Numbered from the stretch's first letter, positions 53,101 to 63,465 are shown. The stretch: 64,000 nt of DNA from CAWINX01 sp963837585 (GCA_963837585.1 CAWINX010000003.1:248001-312000), one strand, 5' to 3'. Translations and numbers: made by a program. The notes: generated from the sequence alone by a model not told the origin.

Positions 53101-53937
53101 GTGAGGATCGCCTACCTCGGCCCGGCCGGAACCTTCACCGAGGACGCGCTCCGTGAAGCGGCGGGGGACGAAGGCTACGAGGCGCTGCGCACCGCGACCG
53201 TCCATGAGGCGATCCTCGCGGTCGAGCGGGGCGAGGCGGATCGTGCCCTCGTGCCGTTCGAGAATTCGATCGAGGGCTCGGTCCGCAGCACCCTCGACAC
53301 CCTCGCCTTCGACGCCGAGGCGGTGACGATCGTCGGTGAGCACGACTTCACTGTCCACGCGCACCTGATCGGCCGAGAACAGATCGAGCCGGCCGAGATC
53401 GAGGTCGTTCTCTCTCATCCTCAGCCCCTCGCTCAGTGCGCTCGCTTCCTGCGCGAGCAACTTCCCGGAGTCGAACGCCGCAGCGTCAGCAGCACCGCGG
53501 CGGCGGTGCGCATGGTCGCCGAGTCACCACGGCCCTGGGCCGCAATCGGCAGCCGCTCCGCGGCCGAGCTCTACGACTGCGCGATCCTGCGCGAGGGCAT
53601 CGAGGACGAAGCCGGCAACGTAACTCGCTTCGTCTGGATTGCAGCGGAGGGAGCCGCGCCGGCGGCGAGCGAAGGACCGTGGAAGACCTCCCTGGTCTTC
53701 TCCGAGCTGGGCGAGGATCATCCGGGCGCCTTGGTCGACGCGCTGCGCGAGTTCTCCGACCGCAAGGTCAACCTCTCGCGGATCGAGTCGCGGCCTCTGC
53801 GGCTGGGCTTGGGTCGCTACATGTTCTTCTGCGACCTCGAGGGATCGCTCCGCGACGCTGCCGTTGAAGAAGCCATCGCCGCGCTTCGCACCAAGGCCGA
53901 GAGCGTTCGGGTCTTGGGTTCTTACCCGGTTGGTTGA
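53101..53937 (+). CDS. pheA: Prephenate dehydratase
   Basis: 278 residues from a GTG. RIAYLGPAGTFTEDAL is the PDT start. ALVPFENSIEGSVRSTLDTL, SHPQPLAQCARFL and SSTAAAVRMVAES form the catalytic domain, and the TRFVWIA motif ends it. The C-terminal ACT domain (KTSLVFSELGEDHPGALVDA, SRIESRPLRLGLGRYMFF) binds phenylalanine for feedback control through its ESRP motif. The product converts prephenate to phenylpyruvate. It lies 10 bases after the CARDB-like gene. Confidence 0.95.
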   Translation: MRIAYLGPAGTFTEDALREAAGDEGYEALRTATVHEAILAVERGEADRALVPFENSIEGSVRSTLDTLAFDAEAVTIVGEHDFTVHAHLIGREQIEPAEIEVVLSHPQPLAQCARFLREQLPGVERRSVSSTAAAVRMVAESPRPWAAIGSRSAAELYDCAILREGIEDEAGNVTRFVWIAAEGAAPAASEGPWKTSLVFSELGEDHPGALVDALREFSDRKVNLSRIESRPLRLGLGRYMFFCDLEGSLRDAAVEEAIAALRTKAESVRVLGSYPVG

Positions 53938-53974
53938 GGGTCCCTGATCGCGCCGCGTAGAATCCCCGAGCACC

Positions 53975-54481
53975 ATGGCACGTGTCCTGGTTCTCAATGC
54001 GACGTATGAGCCGATCAACGTTTGCACGCTGAGACGGGCCGCTGTGCTGCTCCTTAAGGAGAAAGCGGAGTTGCTGGAGCGGCAGAGCGGGGCGTTGCAT
54101 TCTGAGCGGATGACCATGGAGGCGCCCGACGTGATTCGGCTGGTCAATTACGTACGGATTCCACGAGAGGCGCACCGGCGCAAGATCACTCGGAGGGCGG
54201 TACTGGCCCGCGATGCTTGGACCTGTCAGTACTGCGGCTCCCGCAAGTCCGGGTTGACCGTCGACCATGTGATCCCCAGGAGCAGGGGCGGCAAGTCGGT
54301 CTGGGAGAACATCGTCGCCGCTTGCGCGGCCTGCAACCGCCGCAAGGGCGATCGGCTGCCGCGAGAGATCCAGATGCACCCGCGCACATCGCCGAAGGCG
54401 CCGGCGCCAACCGTCTTCATCCAGGTGGCCAGCCCCCGGATCCCTCCGGCCTGGGAGCAGTACCTGCCCGCCGCCGCCTAA
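53975..54481 (+). CDS. HNH endonuclease family protein
   Basis: 168 residues starting MARVLVLNATYEPINVCTLR, a motif of a widespread actinobacterial HNH family. The HNH domain has RDAWTCQYCGSRKSGLTVDH, VIPRSRGGKSVWENIVAACA and CNRRKGDRLP, with two CxxC pairs for zinc and the catalytic His-Asn. A chromosomal housekeeping role is likely, since the gene is conserved in many actinobacteria, but its substrate is unknown to me. Its stop overlaps the restored gyrA stop on the other strand. Confidence 0.9.
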   Translation: MARVLVLNATYEPINVCTLRRAAVLLLKEKAELLERQSGALHSERMTMEAPDVIRLVNYVRIPREAHRRKITRRAVLARDAWTCQYCGSRKSGLTVDHVIPRSRGGKSVWENIVAACAACNRRKGDRLPREIQMHPRTSPKAPAPTVFIQVASPRIPPAWEQYLPAAA

Positions 54482-57400
54482 TCCTGGGCGTCTGGGAGTT
54501 GATCCGCCTCGGCGAGCCGGCTCCTCGGACTCGCCCGAGTCGACCACAAGGGCGACAGCGCTGACCCGGTCGTCGTCCTTGATGTTCATCACCTTGACGC
54601 CCTGGGTGGGCCGCCCCATCTGTGAGATGCCGCTGACCGAGGTCCGCTGGACCATCCCGTTCTGGGAGATGAACAGCAGCTCCTGGTGCTCGCGGACGAT
54701 CAGCGCCCCGGCCAGGCCGCCCTTCTTCTCGGTCAGCTTCGCGGTAAGCACCCCTTTGGTGCCACGTCCCTTCACCGGGTATTCGGCCACCGGCGTGCGC
54801 TTGCCATAGCCGTTCTCGGTGACGACGAACAGCTCGGTGTCGTCGCGGGCGATGTCCATCGCCAGCACGCAATTTCCCTTGTCGGAAACGTTCATGCCCT
54901 TGATGCCGCTGGTGTCGCGGCCCATCGGCCTGACCAATTCCTCGGAGAAACGCGAGGCATGGCCGGAGTGGGAGACCATGAGGATGTCGTCATTGCCCGA
55001 GGTAAGCCGGATCTGGACCAGCTCATCGCCCTCGCGGACCTTGATCGCGATGATCCCGTCAGCGCGGATCGGCGTGTTGTAGGCGAGGAACTCGGTCTTC
55101 TTGATCTGGCCCTTGGCGGTGGCGAAGGCCAGGTACTTGTTCTCCTTGAAGTCCCGGGTTGGGATCACCGCCATCACCTTCTCGCCCTCGCGCAGCGGCA
55201 GCAGGTTGACCAAGGCGCTGCCTTTCGCGGTGCGGGAGCCCTCCGGCAGCTCGTAGACCTTCAGCCGGTAGACCTTGCCTCGGTTGGTGAAGAAGAGCAG
55301 GAAGTCGTGGGTCGAGCAGATGTGGAGGTGGGCGATGTAGTCGTCCTCCTTCATGTTCATCCCCATCACCCCGACGCCGCCGCGATGCTGCTGGCGGTAG
55401 GTGGCGAGTGGCAGGCGCTTCACGTAGCCCGACGCGGTCAGCGAGATCACCATCTGCTGGTCGGCGATCATGTCCTCGATCCCGACGTCGCCCTCGAAGT
55501 GCGCCAGCTCGGTACGCCGCTCGTCCCCGTAGGACTCGACGACTTCGGCCAGCTCCTCCTTGACCAGGCCGAAGATTCGCGACTCCTCGCCGAGGATCGC
55601 CCGCAGCTCGCCGATCCGCTCCATCAGGTCGGCGTGTTCGGCGCGGACTTTGTCGGCCTCCAGCGCGGTGAGGCGCTGGAGGCGCATGTCGAGGATCGCC
55701 TGGGCCTGCTCGCGGGTCAGCTCGAACTTCTCGATCAGGCCTAGGCGCGCCGCGTCCGGGTCGGAGGAGGCGCGGATCAGTTTGATCACCGCGTCGAGGT
55801 TGTCGAGCGCGATCAGCAGCCCCTCGAGGATGTGGGCCCGCGCCTCGGCGCGGCGCAACTCGTACTGGGTGCGACGAGTAACCACTTCGCGCTGGTGCTG
55901 GACGTAGTGGTGGACCAGCTCGAGCAGGCTCAGAGTTTTCGGCACCCCGTCGACCAGCGCCACCATGTTGGCGCCGAAGGTCGTCTGCATCGAAGTTTTT
56001 TTGTAGAGGTTGTTGAGCACGACCTTGGCCGGCGGGCCGCCGCGCTTCAGCTCGATCACCAACCGCATCCCGGAACGATCGGACTCGTCGCGCAGGTCGG
56101 AGATCCCCTCCAGTTTCTTGTCGCGGACCAGGTCGGCGATCTTGGTGACCAGGCCCCCGTCGCCGCCCTTCTTGACCATGAAGGGAAGCTCGGTGACGAC
56201 GATCGCCTCCTTGCCGCCCTTGAGCGGCTCGACGTGGGCGCGGGCGCGCACCTTGATGCTGCCGCGGCCCGAGGCGTAGGCGTCGCGGATCCCCTCGCGG
56301 CTCATGATCCCGCCGCCCGGGAAGTCGGGGCCCTTGACGTACTCCATCAGCCCGGCCATGTCGATTTCCGGGTTGTCGATGTAGGCGGTGACGGCGCCGG
56401 CCACCTCGCGCAGGTTGTGCGGAGGGATGTTGGTCGCCATCCCCACCGCAATCCCCGACGTCCCGTTGACCAGCAGGTTTGGGAAAGCGCGCCGGCAGGA
56501 TCAGCGGTTCCTGCGTCGACTCGTCGTAATTGGGCCCGAAGTCGACGGTGTCGGCGTCGATGTCGCGCAGCAGCTCGGTCGCGAGGCGACCGAGGCGCGC
56601 TTCGGTGTTGTGGCTGACGAAGCCGTTGGTCAAGAACGAGTGGTCGTCGGAATCGACTCGGAGCGAATAGACCGGCTGGACCCCGGCGTCAACTACAGAT
56701 TCGACCTTCGCGTAGAAGTAGTCCCCGGTCACCAGCGGCGTCACCACTTCGCGTACTTCCTGAGAACTAATCCGCTCGAGAATCGCGGTGCCGCCCTGCT
56801 CCCACCGCTCTATTCGATCAATGTTGTGGCGGCGCAACCAATCACGGTCGGTCCACCGCGAGTCGTTGTCAGAGCGGATATACCCGGCCATGTACGGGAC
56901 GTGGTCGTGGCTGAGCGCCCTGCTGCTCTCCGGAATCGTGGCGAGGTCGCGAGCCAGCTTCTCCTGCTTCGTCCCCAGGAAGCCGATGCCGTTCGCAAAC
57001 AGCCGTGCATCGCGGCGGTTACTGATCACGACCTTGAACTCGCCCTTTTCGTAGCGACAGATTCGCGAAACGACCCCGCATTCGAGGAGCAGAAGCTGCA
57101 CGTCGAGGGCCAACTTTTCGCTGTAGGTCGAGTAAGAGATCTGGATCGTGTTTCGTGGCAGCAACGACGAGGAGCCGTCGCCGTGAAACAGGGATCTGAG
57201 GAAAGCGCGCTTGAAGGCCCCTCCGGAATGCCAAACGACCTCGGGGACGGCCTTTTCGCGAGCCGCGCCTACCACTTCGGAGAGCGGGCTGTCCGACAGG
57301 GAATCGAGGTTGTGGACGTCGAGCTCGTGAAGCAGGCTGCCCGAGGAGATCTCTCGCGAATACACGTATCGAGGTCCACCCACGACTGCGTCATAGGCGG

Positions 57401-58244
57401 TCAACACACGGTCGAAGAAATCCTTGTCGACGTTGTTGAATCCGGCGCGCGACTCGCCGACCCAGCCCTCGGAGACAAACGCCCCGAGGAGCAGTGCGAG
57501 TTGCTCTTCCTTTTCGGAGAGCGCCTCGTCTGTTGGCCTTGAGGTCCGTGAAATCAGAACCCGGTCGCCCGGTTCGATCTCCTCAAGCAGCTTCCAGAGG
57601 AGGAGCGGCACACCCGCCATGTCAACCAGGCACAGGACCGGGTGGTTGTGAGTACCGGTCAGCTCGTGGCCCTGGGCTGTTCGAAGTTTGAGAGTCGGGT
57701 GATCTCCCGAGTGGAACAGCTTGGAGGTGGAGGTCGGGCGGCCAAGACGATCGAGAACCTCGATATCAACGTCGTTGGTGGAATTGGGCTTGGCGTCGGA
57801 GACGATTGAGTCGATCCGAACGGTTCCGTCCGTTGTCGCCACCCGCGTATCCCCGGTAACGCAGTACCTCATCGCCGCCGCCGGATCGTCGTCGATCGAG
57901 CCGAAGTTGCCCTGGCCGTCGACCAGCATGTAGCGCAGCGAGAAGTCCTGCGCCATCCGCACCAGGGTGTCGTAGATCGCCGAGTCGCCGTGAGGGTGGT
58001 ACTTACCCATCACTTCGCCGACGATGAACGCGCACTTGCGGTAGGAGCGGGTCGGCTGCAGGCCGATGTCGTGCATCGCGTAGAGCACGCGGCGGTGGAC
58101 CGGCTTCAACCCGTCGCGGACGTCCGGGAGCGCTCGACCGACAATCACGCTCATCGCGTAGTCGAGGTAGGAAGAGCGCATCTCCTTCTCGAGCTCTCGC
58201 TCCTCGATCCGCCCCGTCAGGGCCTCCAGGCCGCCTCCCTCCAT
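54478..58244 (-). CDS. gyrA: DNA gyrase subunit A with in-frame intein, two frameshifts
   Basis: After removing the intein and repairing two errors, the extein is about 837 residues. The breakage-reunion domain has RALPDVRDGLKPVHRRVLYA and the catalytic Tyr at residue 127 (AAAMRY), where the intein is inserted. The C-terminal beta-pinwheel repeats include HSGHASRFSEELVRPMGRDT, with a GQIKKTEF region earlier. One extra A (AAA for AA, near 56478) breaks the frame after the intein. A lost GC near 54512 hides the natural end ...DQLPDAQD, whose stop at 54478 overlaps the HNH stop. Gyrase is essential, so both breaks are probable sequence errors. Confidence 0.95.
56607..57863 (-). other. GyrA intein (419 residues) with DOD homing endonuclease
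   Basis: The intein lies directly after the catalytic Tyr127 and before TEARLGRLATELL, the same site as the mycobacterial GyrA inteins. Splicing blocks: A CVTGDTRVATTDG with Cys1, B GHELTGTHNHPVL, F VYSLRVDSDDHSFLTNG, and the C-terminal HN followed by Thr+1. The two DOD endonuclease helices are LLLGAFVSEGWVGE (residue ~120) and RAFLRSLFHGDGS (~220). All key residues are kept, so splicing is expected. The reading frame is clean through the insert. Its base composition is lower in GC than the gyrA exteins. Confidence 0.93.
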
Positions 58245-58277
58245 CAGCGCCTCACCTCACTCGTCGACCGACTCGTC

Positions 58278-60695
58278 TTAGACATCGAGGAACCGCACTT
58301 CCTTGGCGTGGGCCTCGATGAAGTTACGGCGCGGCTCGACCTGGTCGCCCATCAACATCGAGAAGATCTGGTCCGCGGCGGTCGCATCCTCGAGGGTGAC
58401 GCGGGCGAGGGTTCGCGAGGCGGGATCCATCGTCGTCTCGCGAAGCTGGTCTGCGTTCATCTCGCCGAGACCCTTGAATCGGGTCAGCTGCACGCCGTGG
58501 CGGGCCAACTCCAATACCGCGCCGCGTAGTGCCTGGAATGAGAGAGCCTCGGTGCTGCGGCCGCCGAAGTTGACCTCGAACGGCGGTCGCCCCACCTGCT
58601 TCAGCAGCGCGGTGTGGACCTCGGCGAACTTGCGGTAGTCATGGTGCGCGAACAGCTCGGCGGGAAGGCGGTGGGTTCGGGCCAGGCCGCTCTTGCGCTC
58701 GATCGCCTTGACGCTGATGCCCTGGTCGGACTCCTCGACCACCTCGGTGTCGAAGGGATCTCCCTCCGCGCCTTTCGCCCCCAGGACCTTCCGGGCGGCG
58801 GCCAGCGTCGTGACCTCCTCGTCGAGCAGGCTTGACTCCTCCAGGAAGCGCACCACCTCGTGGCCGAACTCGGCCTGCAGCGACGCCCCCCATCCCTCGT
58901 ACTCCTTCGAACGGCGCACGTAGCTCTGCCAGCGGCTCTTGGTCAGCTTCTTCGTGTCGCCGGCGGCGTCGCGCAACTCGAAGCTCTCGAGCTTGTCCCG
59001 CAACAGCAGCTCCTCCAGCTCCGACTCGCGTTCCAGGTAGGTCTCCTGGTTGCCCTGCTTGACCCGATAGAGCGGCGGTTTGGCGATGTAGACGTACCCC
59101 GCGTCGATCAACTCCGGCATCTGCCGGTAGAGGAAGGTCAGCACCAGGGTGCGGATGTGCGCTCCGTCGACGTCGGCGTCGGTCGCCATCACGATCTTGT
59201 GGTAGCGGGCGTCCTCGAGGTTGAACTCGTCATGGACGCCGGTCCCAATTGCCGTGATCAACGCCTGGATCTCGTTGTTGGCCAGCACCTTGTCGATGCG
59301 GCTCTTCTCGACGTTGATGATCTTGCCGCGCAGCGGCAGCACCGCTTGGGTGGAGCGATCGCGGGCCTGCTTCGCGGAGCCGCCGGCCGAATCGCCCTCG
59401 ACCACGAACAGCTCCGCGTCGCGAGGGTCCTTGACCGTGCAATCGGCGAGCTTGCCGGGCAGGGTCGAGTTCTCCAGCGCCGACTTGCGGCGGGTCAGGT
59501 CGCGTGCCTTGCGCGCCGCGTCGCGAGCCCGCGAGGCGTCGATCGCCTTGCTGATGATCCGCCGCGCGTCCCCGGGGTTCTCTTCGAAGAACTCGCCGAG
59601 CTTGCGGTTGACCGTCTCCTCGACCAGGCCTTTGATCGGCGGGTTGCCGAGTTTGGTCTTCGTCTGGCCCTCGAACTGCGGGTCGTGAAGCTTCACCGAG
59701 ATCACCGCGGTAAGCCCCTCACGCACGTCCTCGCCGGCGAGGTTGTCGTCTTTCTCCTTCAGCAGGCCTTTGCCGCGAGCGTATGCATTCAGCGTTCGGG
59801 TCAGCGCCGCTCGAAATCCCGAAAGGTGGGTGCCGCCCTCATGCGTGTTGATGTTGTTGGCGAAGCTGAAGATCGACTCCTGGTAGGAGGAGTTCCACTG
59901 CATCGCCACCTCGACCTGGCCTTCGTCCTCCTCGCCCTCGAAGAAGATCACCTTGCGGTGCAGCTCGTCCTTGTTCTCGTTGAGATGGCGGACGAAGTCC
60001 TCGATGCCACCCTCGTACTGAAAGACGACGCTGTTGGTCTGGCCGCGCTCGTCGATCAACTCGATCCTCAAGCCTCGGGTGAGGAAGGCGGTCTCGCGAA
60101 GGCGCTCGGCGAGAGTCTGAAAGTCGAACTCGATCTCCTCGAAGATCTCCAGGTCCGGGAGGAAGGTGATTGTGGTGCCGGTCGCCTGAGTGGCGGCGCC
60201 TTCGGTCAGGTCCGTCTGGGGCGTTCCGCGCTCGTAGTCCTGGGTCCAGACGTGGCCGTCGCGGCTGATCTCCAGGTGAAGGCGCTCGGAGAGGGCATTG
60301 ACGACGGAGACGCCGACGCCGTGCAGGCCTCCCGAGACCTTGTACCCCCCGCCTTCGCCGAACTTGCCGCCGGCGTGCAGGACGGTCAGCACCACCTCCG
60401 CGGCGGGCCGTTTCTCCTTCTCCATCGCCTCGACGGGAATCCCTCGACCGTCGTCTTCCACCGTGCAGCTGTGATCGGGGTGGAGGACGACGCGGACGTT
60501 GTCGCAATGCCCGGCGATCGCCTCGTCCACGGAGTTGTCCACGACCTCGTAGACGAGGTGGTGAAGGCCGCGCGGGCCGGTCGAGCCGATGTACATACCG
60601 GGCCGCTTACGCACCGCCTCGAGGCCCTCGAGGACGGTGATGTCTTTGGCGCCATAGGACTCCGCGCCCACGGCACTGGTCTTCTTCTCAGGCAA
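58278..60695 (-). CDS. gyrB: DNA gyrase subunit B
   Basis: 805 residues from the TTG at 60695, which has GGAAGG six bases upstream; an in-frame TTG at 60716 is the alternative. The ATPase domain has VRKRPGMYIGSTGPRGLHHL, YEVVDNSVDEAIAG and GLHGVGVSVVNALS. The TOPRIM domain has ELFVVEGDSAGGSAKQARDR and MATDADVDGAHIRTLVLTF. A 160-residue stretch at ~545-710 inside TOPRIM is charged and resembles the gyrB insertion of some lineages. The GyrB signature at the end is RFKGLGEMNADQLRETTMDP. It is intact and precedes gyrA by 33 bases. Confidence 0.97.
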   Translation of the reverse strand: MPEKKTSAVGAESYGAKDITVLEGLEAVRKRPGMYIGSTGPRGLHHLVYEVVDNSVDEAIAGHCDNVRVVLHPDHSCTVEDDGRGIPVEAMEKEKRPAAEVVLTVLHAGGKFGEGGGYKVSGGLHGVGVSVVNALSERLHLEISRDGHVWTQDYERGTPQTDLTEGAATQATGTTITFLPDLEIFEEIEFDFQTLAERLRETAFLTRGLRIELIDERGQTNSVVFQYEGGIEDFVRHLNENKDELHRKVIFFEGEEDEGQVEVAMQWNSSYQESIFSFANNINTHEGGTHLSGFRAALTRTLNAYARGKGLLKEKDDNLAGEDVREGLTAVISVKLHDPQFEGQTKTKLGNPPIKGLVEETVNRKLGEFFEENPGDARRIISKAIDASRARDAARKARDLTRRKSALENSTLPGKLADCTVKDPRDAELFVVEGDSAGGSAKQARDRSTQAVLPLRGKIINVEKSRIDKVLANNEIQALITAIGTGVHDEFNLEDARYHKIVMATDADVDGAHIRTLVLTFLYRQMPELIDAGYVYIAKPPLYRVKQGNQETYLERESELEELLLRDKLESFELRDAAGDTKKLTKSRWQSYVRRSKEYEGWGASLQAEFGHEVVRFLEESSLLDEEVTTLAAARKVLGAKGAEGDPFDTEVVEESDQGISVKAIERKSGLARTHRLPAELFAHHDYRKFAEVHTALLKQVGRPPFEVNFGGRSTEALSFQALRGAVLELARHGVQLTRFKGLGEMNADQLRETTMDPASRTLARVTLEDATAADQIFSMLMGDQVEPRRNFIEAHAKEVRFLDV

Positions 60696-60720
60696 TGAAC
60701 CCCTTCCGGTTCTCAATACA

Positions 60721-60762
60721 GAAAACCCCGACCTCCTGGAGCTGCGCCGCGAAGGGTCGGGG
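60721..60762 (-). terminator. Hairpin with T-tract between DUF721 and gyrB
   Basis: CCCCGACC (60726-60733) pairs with GGTCGGGG (60755-60762) over a 21-base loop. On the minus strand the stem is followed by TTTTC. This would end transcripts from the dnaN-recF-DUF721 unit before gyrB, or form a leader hairpin in the gyrB mRNA. It lies 26 bases before the gyrB start. Confidence 0.6.
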
Positions 60763-60839
60763 CGAAAATGCGAGTTGACATAAGGATACCAGTTCAGCCC
60801 TCTGGAAAGCTCGCGGGAGTGTAATAAAAGGCCTGCAAA

Positions 60840-61160
60840 TCACGCACTAAATGAATCGGGGGTGTCAGCTTTTGCGCGAAAGCGCAACGCACTCGGCGCA
60901 CTCTCGTCCATCTGTTCGCGGAGGCGGACGAGGAGCTGCCCCTGCATGAGGTCGAGCTCCTGCGCCCAAACTGCGTCTGAGCAGTCGATTACGGCCGTCC
61001 CGTCGCGCTCCGAAACCGGCTGCGAGACCGCGGAGATCGCCTCTCCGACCGCGGCAGCCCAGGCCGCCTGCAGCGCCGCCAACGGCGTCTTCGGCGCAGC
61101 CCGATCGCGCGCCGCTCTGATCGCTTCCACGGCCGGGCGGGGAGCGCGACGTCTCGTCAT
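60840..61160 (-). CDS. DUF721 (DciA-like) protein
   Basis: 106 residues starting MTRRRAPRPAVEAIRAARDR. The DUF721 domain is seen in AALQAAWAAAVGEAISAVSQ, then PVSERDGTAVIDCSDAVWAQ and ELDLMQGQLLVRLREQMD. DciA proteins load the replicative helicase in bacteria that lack DnaC; the family always lies near dnaA-recF-gyrB in actinobacteria. The start overlaps the recF stop by four bases (ATGA). A hairpin terminator follows. A role in replication initiation is likely. Confidence 0.9.
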   Translation of the reverse strand: MTRRRAPRPAVEAIRAARDRAAPKTPLAALQAAWAAAVGEAISAVSQPVSERDGTAVIDCSDAVWAQELDLMQGQLLVRLREQMDESAPSALRFRAKADTPDSFSA

Positions 61161-62245
61161 GCCGCCGCGCGCACCTCCGCGAGCGGCGGCATTCGCACCA
61201 CCTTCCCCCTCGCGCCGTCCGGCACCGACTCCTCGTCGGCGGCGGTTATCAGCGCCTGACCGCCCTGCGCCAATCTCTCAACCAGGCGCTCGCGACGCTG
61301 CGGGTCGAGTTCGCTCATCACGTCGTCGAGGAGTAGCAGCGGCGTCACCCGCCTGGCATCGAGCAGGGCGTCGCGCTCCGCAAACAAGAGCGCCAAAAGG
61401 GCGGTGCGTTGCTGGCCCTGGGAGCCGTAGCGTCGTAGGGCGCGACCGGAGGTCGCAACCTTCAACTCGTCGAGATGAGGGCCCGATGAGCTGCGCCCCA
61501 GGCGAATGTCCGCCTCGCGGCGCTGGGCCAGGCCCTCTCTCAGCTCCTCCACCGAACCCTCGGCGCGCGGCGCGTATTCGATCGTCGCGGCCTCCAGTCC
61601 CAACTCGGCGGCGGTGTCGGCGAATGGCTTCGCCAACTCGGCGCAGGCCTCTTCGCGGGCGGCAATAAGGGGGTACGACGCTTCGGCCAGGGCCGCGTCC
61701 CACACGTCGAGATCGGCGGGCGACCCGCGTCCCGCCGAAATCCTCGAGAGCAGCGCGTTGCGCTGGGCGAGCACCTGGCCGAAGCGCCTGCGAAGGCCGA
61801 CTCGGGAAGGCCAGCGCGCGGCGACGAAGAGGTCGAGGTGGGAGCGGCGCTCGGCGGGAGGGCCCTTGACGAGACTGAGGCGATCCGGCGCGAATACGGC
61901 AACGGGCGGGCGGCTTCGGGCCAGGGTCGCCGGGTCGGCCGCGGCGCCGTCGAGCAGGTGGCGACGGCCGTCGGTGCGGCTCACCGAGGCAAGCAACCTG
62001 CGCTCGATCCCGTCCTCGTCTCGAATCGTCGCCTCGGCGCGAGCGAGCGAAGCGCCGAAGGGGATCATCTCGCGGCGGTCCGAGGTGCGAAAGGAGCGGC
62101 CGGTCAGGCTGAAGTACAACGCCTCCAGGAGGTTCGTCTTACCGGCTCCATTCGGTCCGATCAGACTCGTCACGCCGTTCGCCGGCTCGACTCGCACCTC
62201 ATTCAGGCTGCGGAGCGGCCTTGCTTCGACGGCGGTGACCAGCAC
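61157..62245 (-). CDS. recF: DNA replication and repair protein RecF
   Basis: 362 residues. The Walker A motif is LIGPNGAGKTNLLEALYFSL; the start has RSLNEVRVEPANGVTS. The signature motif and Walker B are LRRYGSQGQQRTALLALLFA and PLLLLDDVMSELDPQRRERL. RecF loads RecA at gaps during repair. It sits six bases after dnaN and overlaps DUF721, in the classical dnaA-dnaN-recF-DUF721-gyrB order. It is intact. Confidence 0.96.
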   Translation of the reverse strand: MLVTAVEARPLRSLNEVRVEPANGVTSLIGPNGAGKTNLLEALYFSLTGRSFRTSDRREMIPFGASLARAEATIRDEDGIERRLLASVSRTDGRRHLLDGAAADPATLARSRPPVAVFAPDRLSLVKGPPAERRSHLDLFVAARWPSRVGLRRRFGQVLAQRNALLSRISAGRGSPADLDVWDAALAEASYPLIAAREEACAELAKPFADTAAELGLEAATIEYAPRAEGSVEELREGLAQRREADIRLGRSSSGPHLDELKVATSGRALRRYGSQGQQRTALLALLFAERDALLDARRVTPLLLLDDVMSELDPQRRERLVERLAQGGQALITAADEESVPDGARGKVVRMPPLAEVRAAA

Positions 62246-62251
62246 CGGGGC

Positions 62252-63358
62252 CTAGACGTTGAGGCGGATGGGCATCACCAGGTAGCGGAAGTCGTCGTTG
62301 TCGACGGGTTGCAGCAGCCCGGGCCGAAGCGGCGAGATCAACCGCAGGACCAACTCGTCCCCCTCGACGCTCTCGATTCCCTCCTTGAGGAACTCGGGAT
62401 TGAACCCGATCTCCAGCGGCTCACCTTCGAATGAGGCCGGCATCGTCTCCTCGGCATCGCCGACGTCGGGGGTTTCGGCGGCGATGGTCAGCTCGCCGGG
62501 AGAAAGGGAGAGACGCAGCGGCGCGTTGCGCTGAGCCAGTTGGCTGACGCGGCGGGCAACGTCGAGGAACTCGGCGCGCGGAAGCCGCACGTCGTGCTCG
62601 TAGGACTCCGGGAGGAGCTGTCGAAAGTTGGGGAACTGGCCCTCGATCAAGCGTGTGCTGAGGGTGATCGACCCTGCCGTGAAAACGGCCTGGTTGCGCA
62701 GCAACGAGACCGCGACCTCCTCGACGCCCTCGCTCGCGAGGATCCTGCCGAGCTCCCGCAGGGCGCGCGCCGGGATGTTGGCCTCGAGCTCGCCGCCGAT
62801 GTCCCCCGCCAACTCAGTCCTCTTCACCGCCAGCCTGTAGGAATCGGTGGCGACCATCGTCATCTCGCCGGCGGCGGCCGTCACCAGGACGCCGGTCAGC
62901 ACCGGGCGCATGTCGTCGCGAGACGCCGCGCGGGCCACCACCTCGACGGTTGAGGCGAGCGCCTCCGCGGGGATCTTCAGCAGCTCGCCCTCCTCGTCCG
63001 GGAACTTCGGGAAGTCCTCGGACGGCAGCGTTCGCAGGTGGAAGCTCGACCCGCCGCAACGGATCTCCACGTCCCTCTCGCTTTCGCGGGTTTCGATCTC
63101 CACCGTCGCGTCGCCGAGCGAGCGGGAGACCTCGGCCAGCAGGCGCCCCGGCAAAAGGACCGAGCCCTCTCCCTCCACCTCGGCCTCGAGCCTGGTCTGA
63201 AGCCCCATCTCGAGATCGGTGGCGCGCAGGGTTACGCCATCGGTGTCGGCAATCAGGAGGATCCCGGAGAGAGCCTGGGTGGCGGCACGATTGGAAACAG
63301 CCCTGGAGACGATCGAGAGCTTGGAGACGAGTTCTTCTCGTTTGGTCGTGAGCTTCAA
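62252..63358 (-). CDS. dnaN: DNA polymerase III beta clamp
   Basis: 368 residues from a TTG at 63358 (KLTTKREELVSKLSIVSRAV) with GAAGG about ten bases upstream. An in-frame GTG at 63412 would add 18 residues with no ribosome-binding site. Three clamp domains are present: ALSGILLIADTDGVTLRATD, SVLLPGRLLAEVSRSLGD, and the C-terminal MPASFEGEPLEIGFNPEFL with YLVMPIRLNV. The clamp encircles DNA and tethers polymerases. It is intact. Confidence 0.96.
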   Translation of the reverse strand: MKLTTKREELVSKLSIVSRAVSNRAATQALSGILLIADTDGVTLRATDLEMGLQTRLEAEVEGEGSVLLPGRLLAEVSRSLGDATVEIETRESERDVEIRCGGSSFHLRTLPSEDFPKFPDEEGELLKIPAEALASTVEVVARAASRDDMRPVLTGVLVTAAAGEMTMVATDSYRLAVKRTELAGDIGGELEANIPARALRELGRILASEGVEEVAVSLLRNQAVFTAGSITLSTRLIEGQFPNFRQLLPESYEHDVRLPRAEFLDVARRVSQLAQRNAPLRLSLSPGELTIAAETPDVGDAEETMPASFEGEPLEIGFNPEFLKEGIESVEGDELVLRLISPLRPGLLQPVDNDDFRYLVMPIRLNV

Positions 63359-63390
63359 GTGGTAAGTGCCTTCTTGAGTTGAATTAGGGC

Positions 63391-63465
63391 TTGTGGAAAC
63401 GGCGGATATCACGGGCTATTCGGCGCTGGGAGCGGTTTTCTGGTTGTGGAGGGATCTGTGGGAAA
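63391..63465. promoter_or_regulatory. Possible DnaA-box cluster between dnaA and dnaN
   Basis: The short dnaA-dnaN gap holds TTGTGGAAA (63391), TTGTGGA (63444) and CTGTGGGAAA (63456), each close to the reverse complement of a DnaA box (TGTGGATAA). A further TTGTGGATT is inside the end of dnaA (about 63516). None is a perfect box, so this may be a weak regulatory site rather than oriC. The main oriC could lie upstream of dnaA, beyond the window. Confidence 0.35.

Noticed and set aside
53768..54477. Extension of gyrA through the HNH gene on the minus strand
   Set aside because: Restoring one GC near 54512 gives a natural acidic GyrA tail ending at 54478. The longer frame is antisense to an intact HNH gene.
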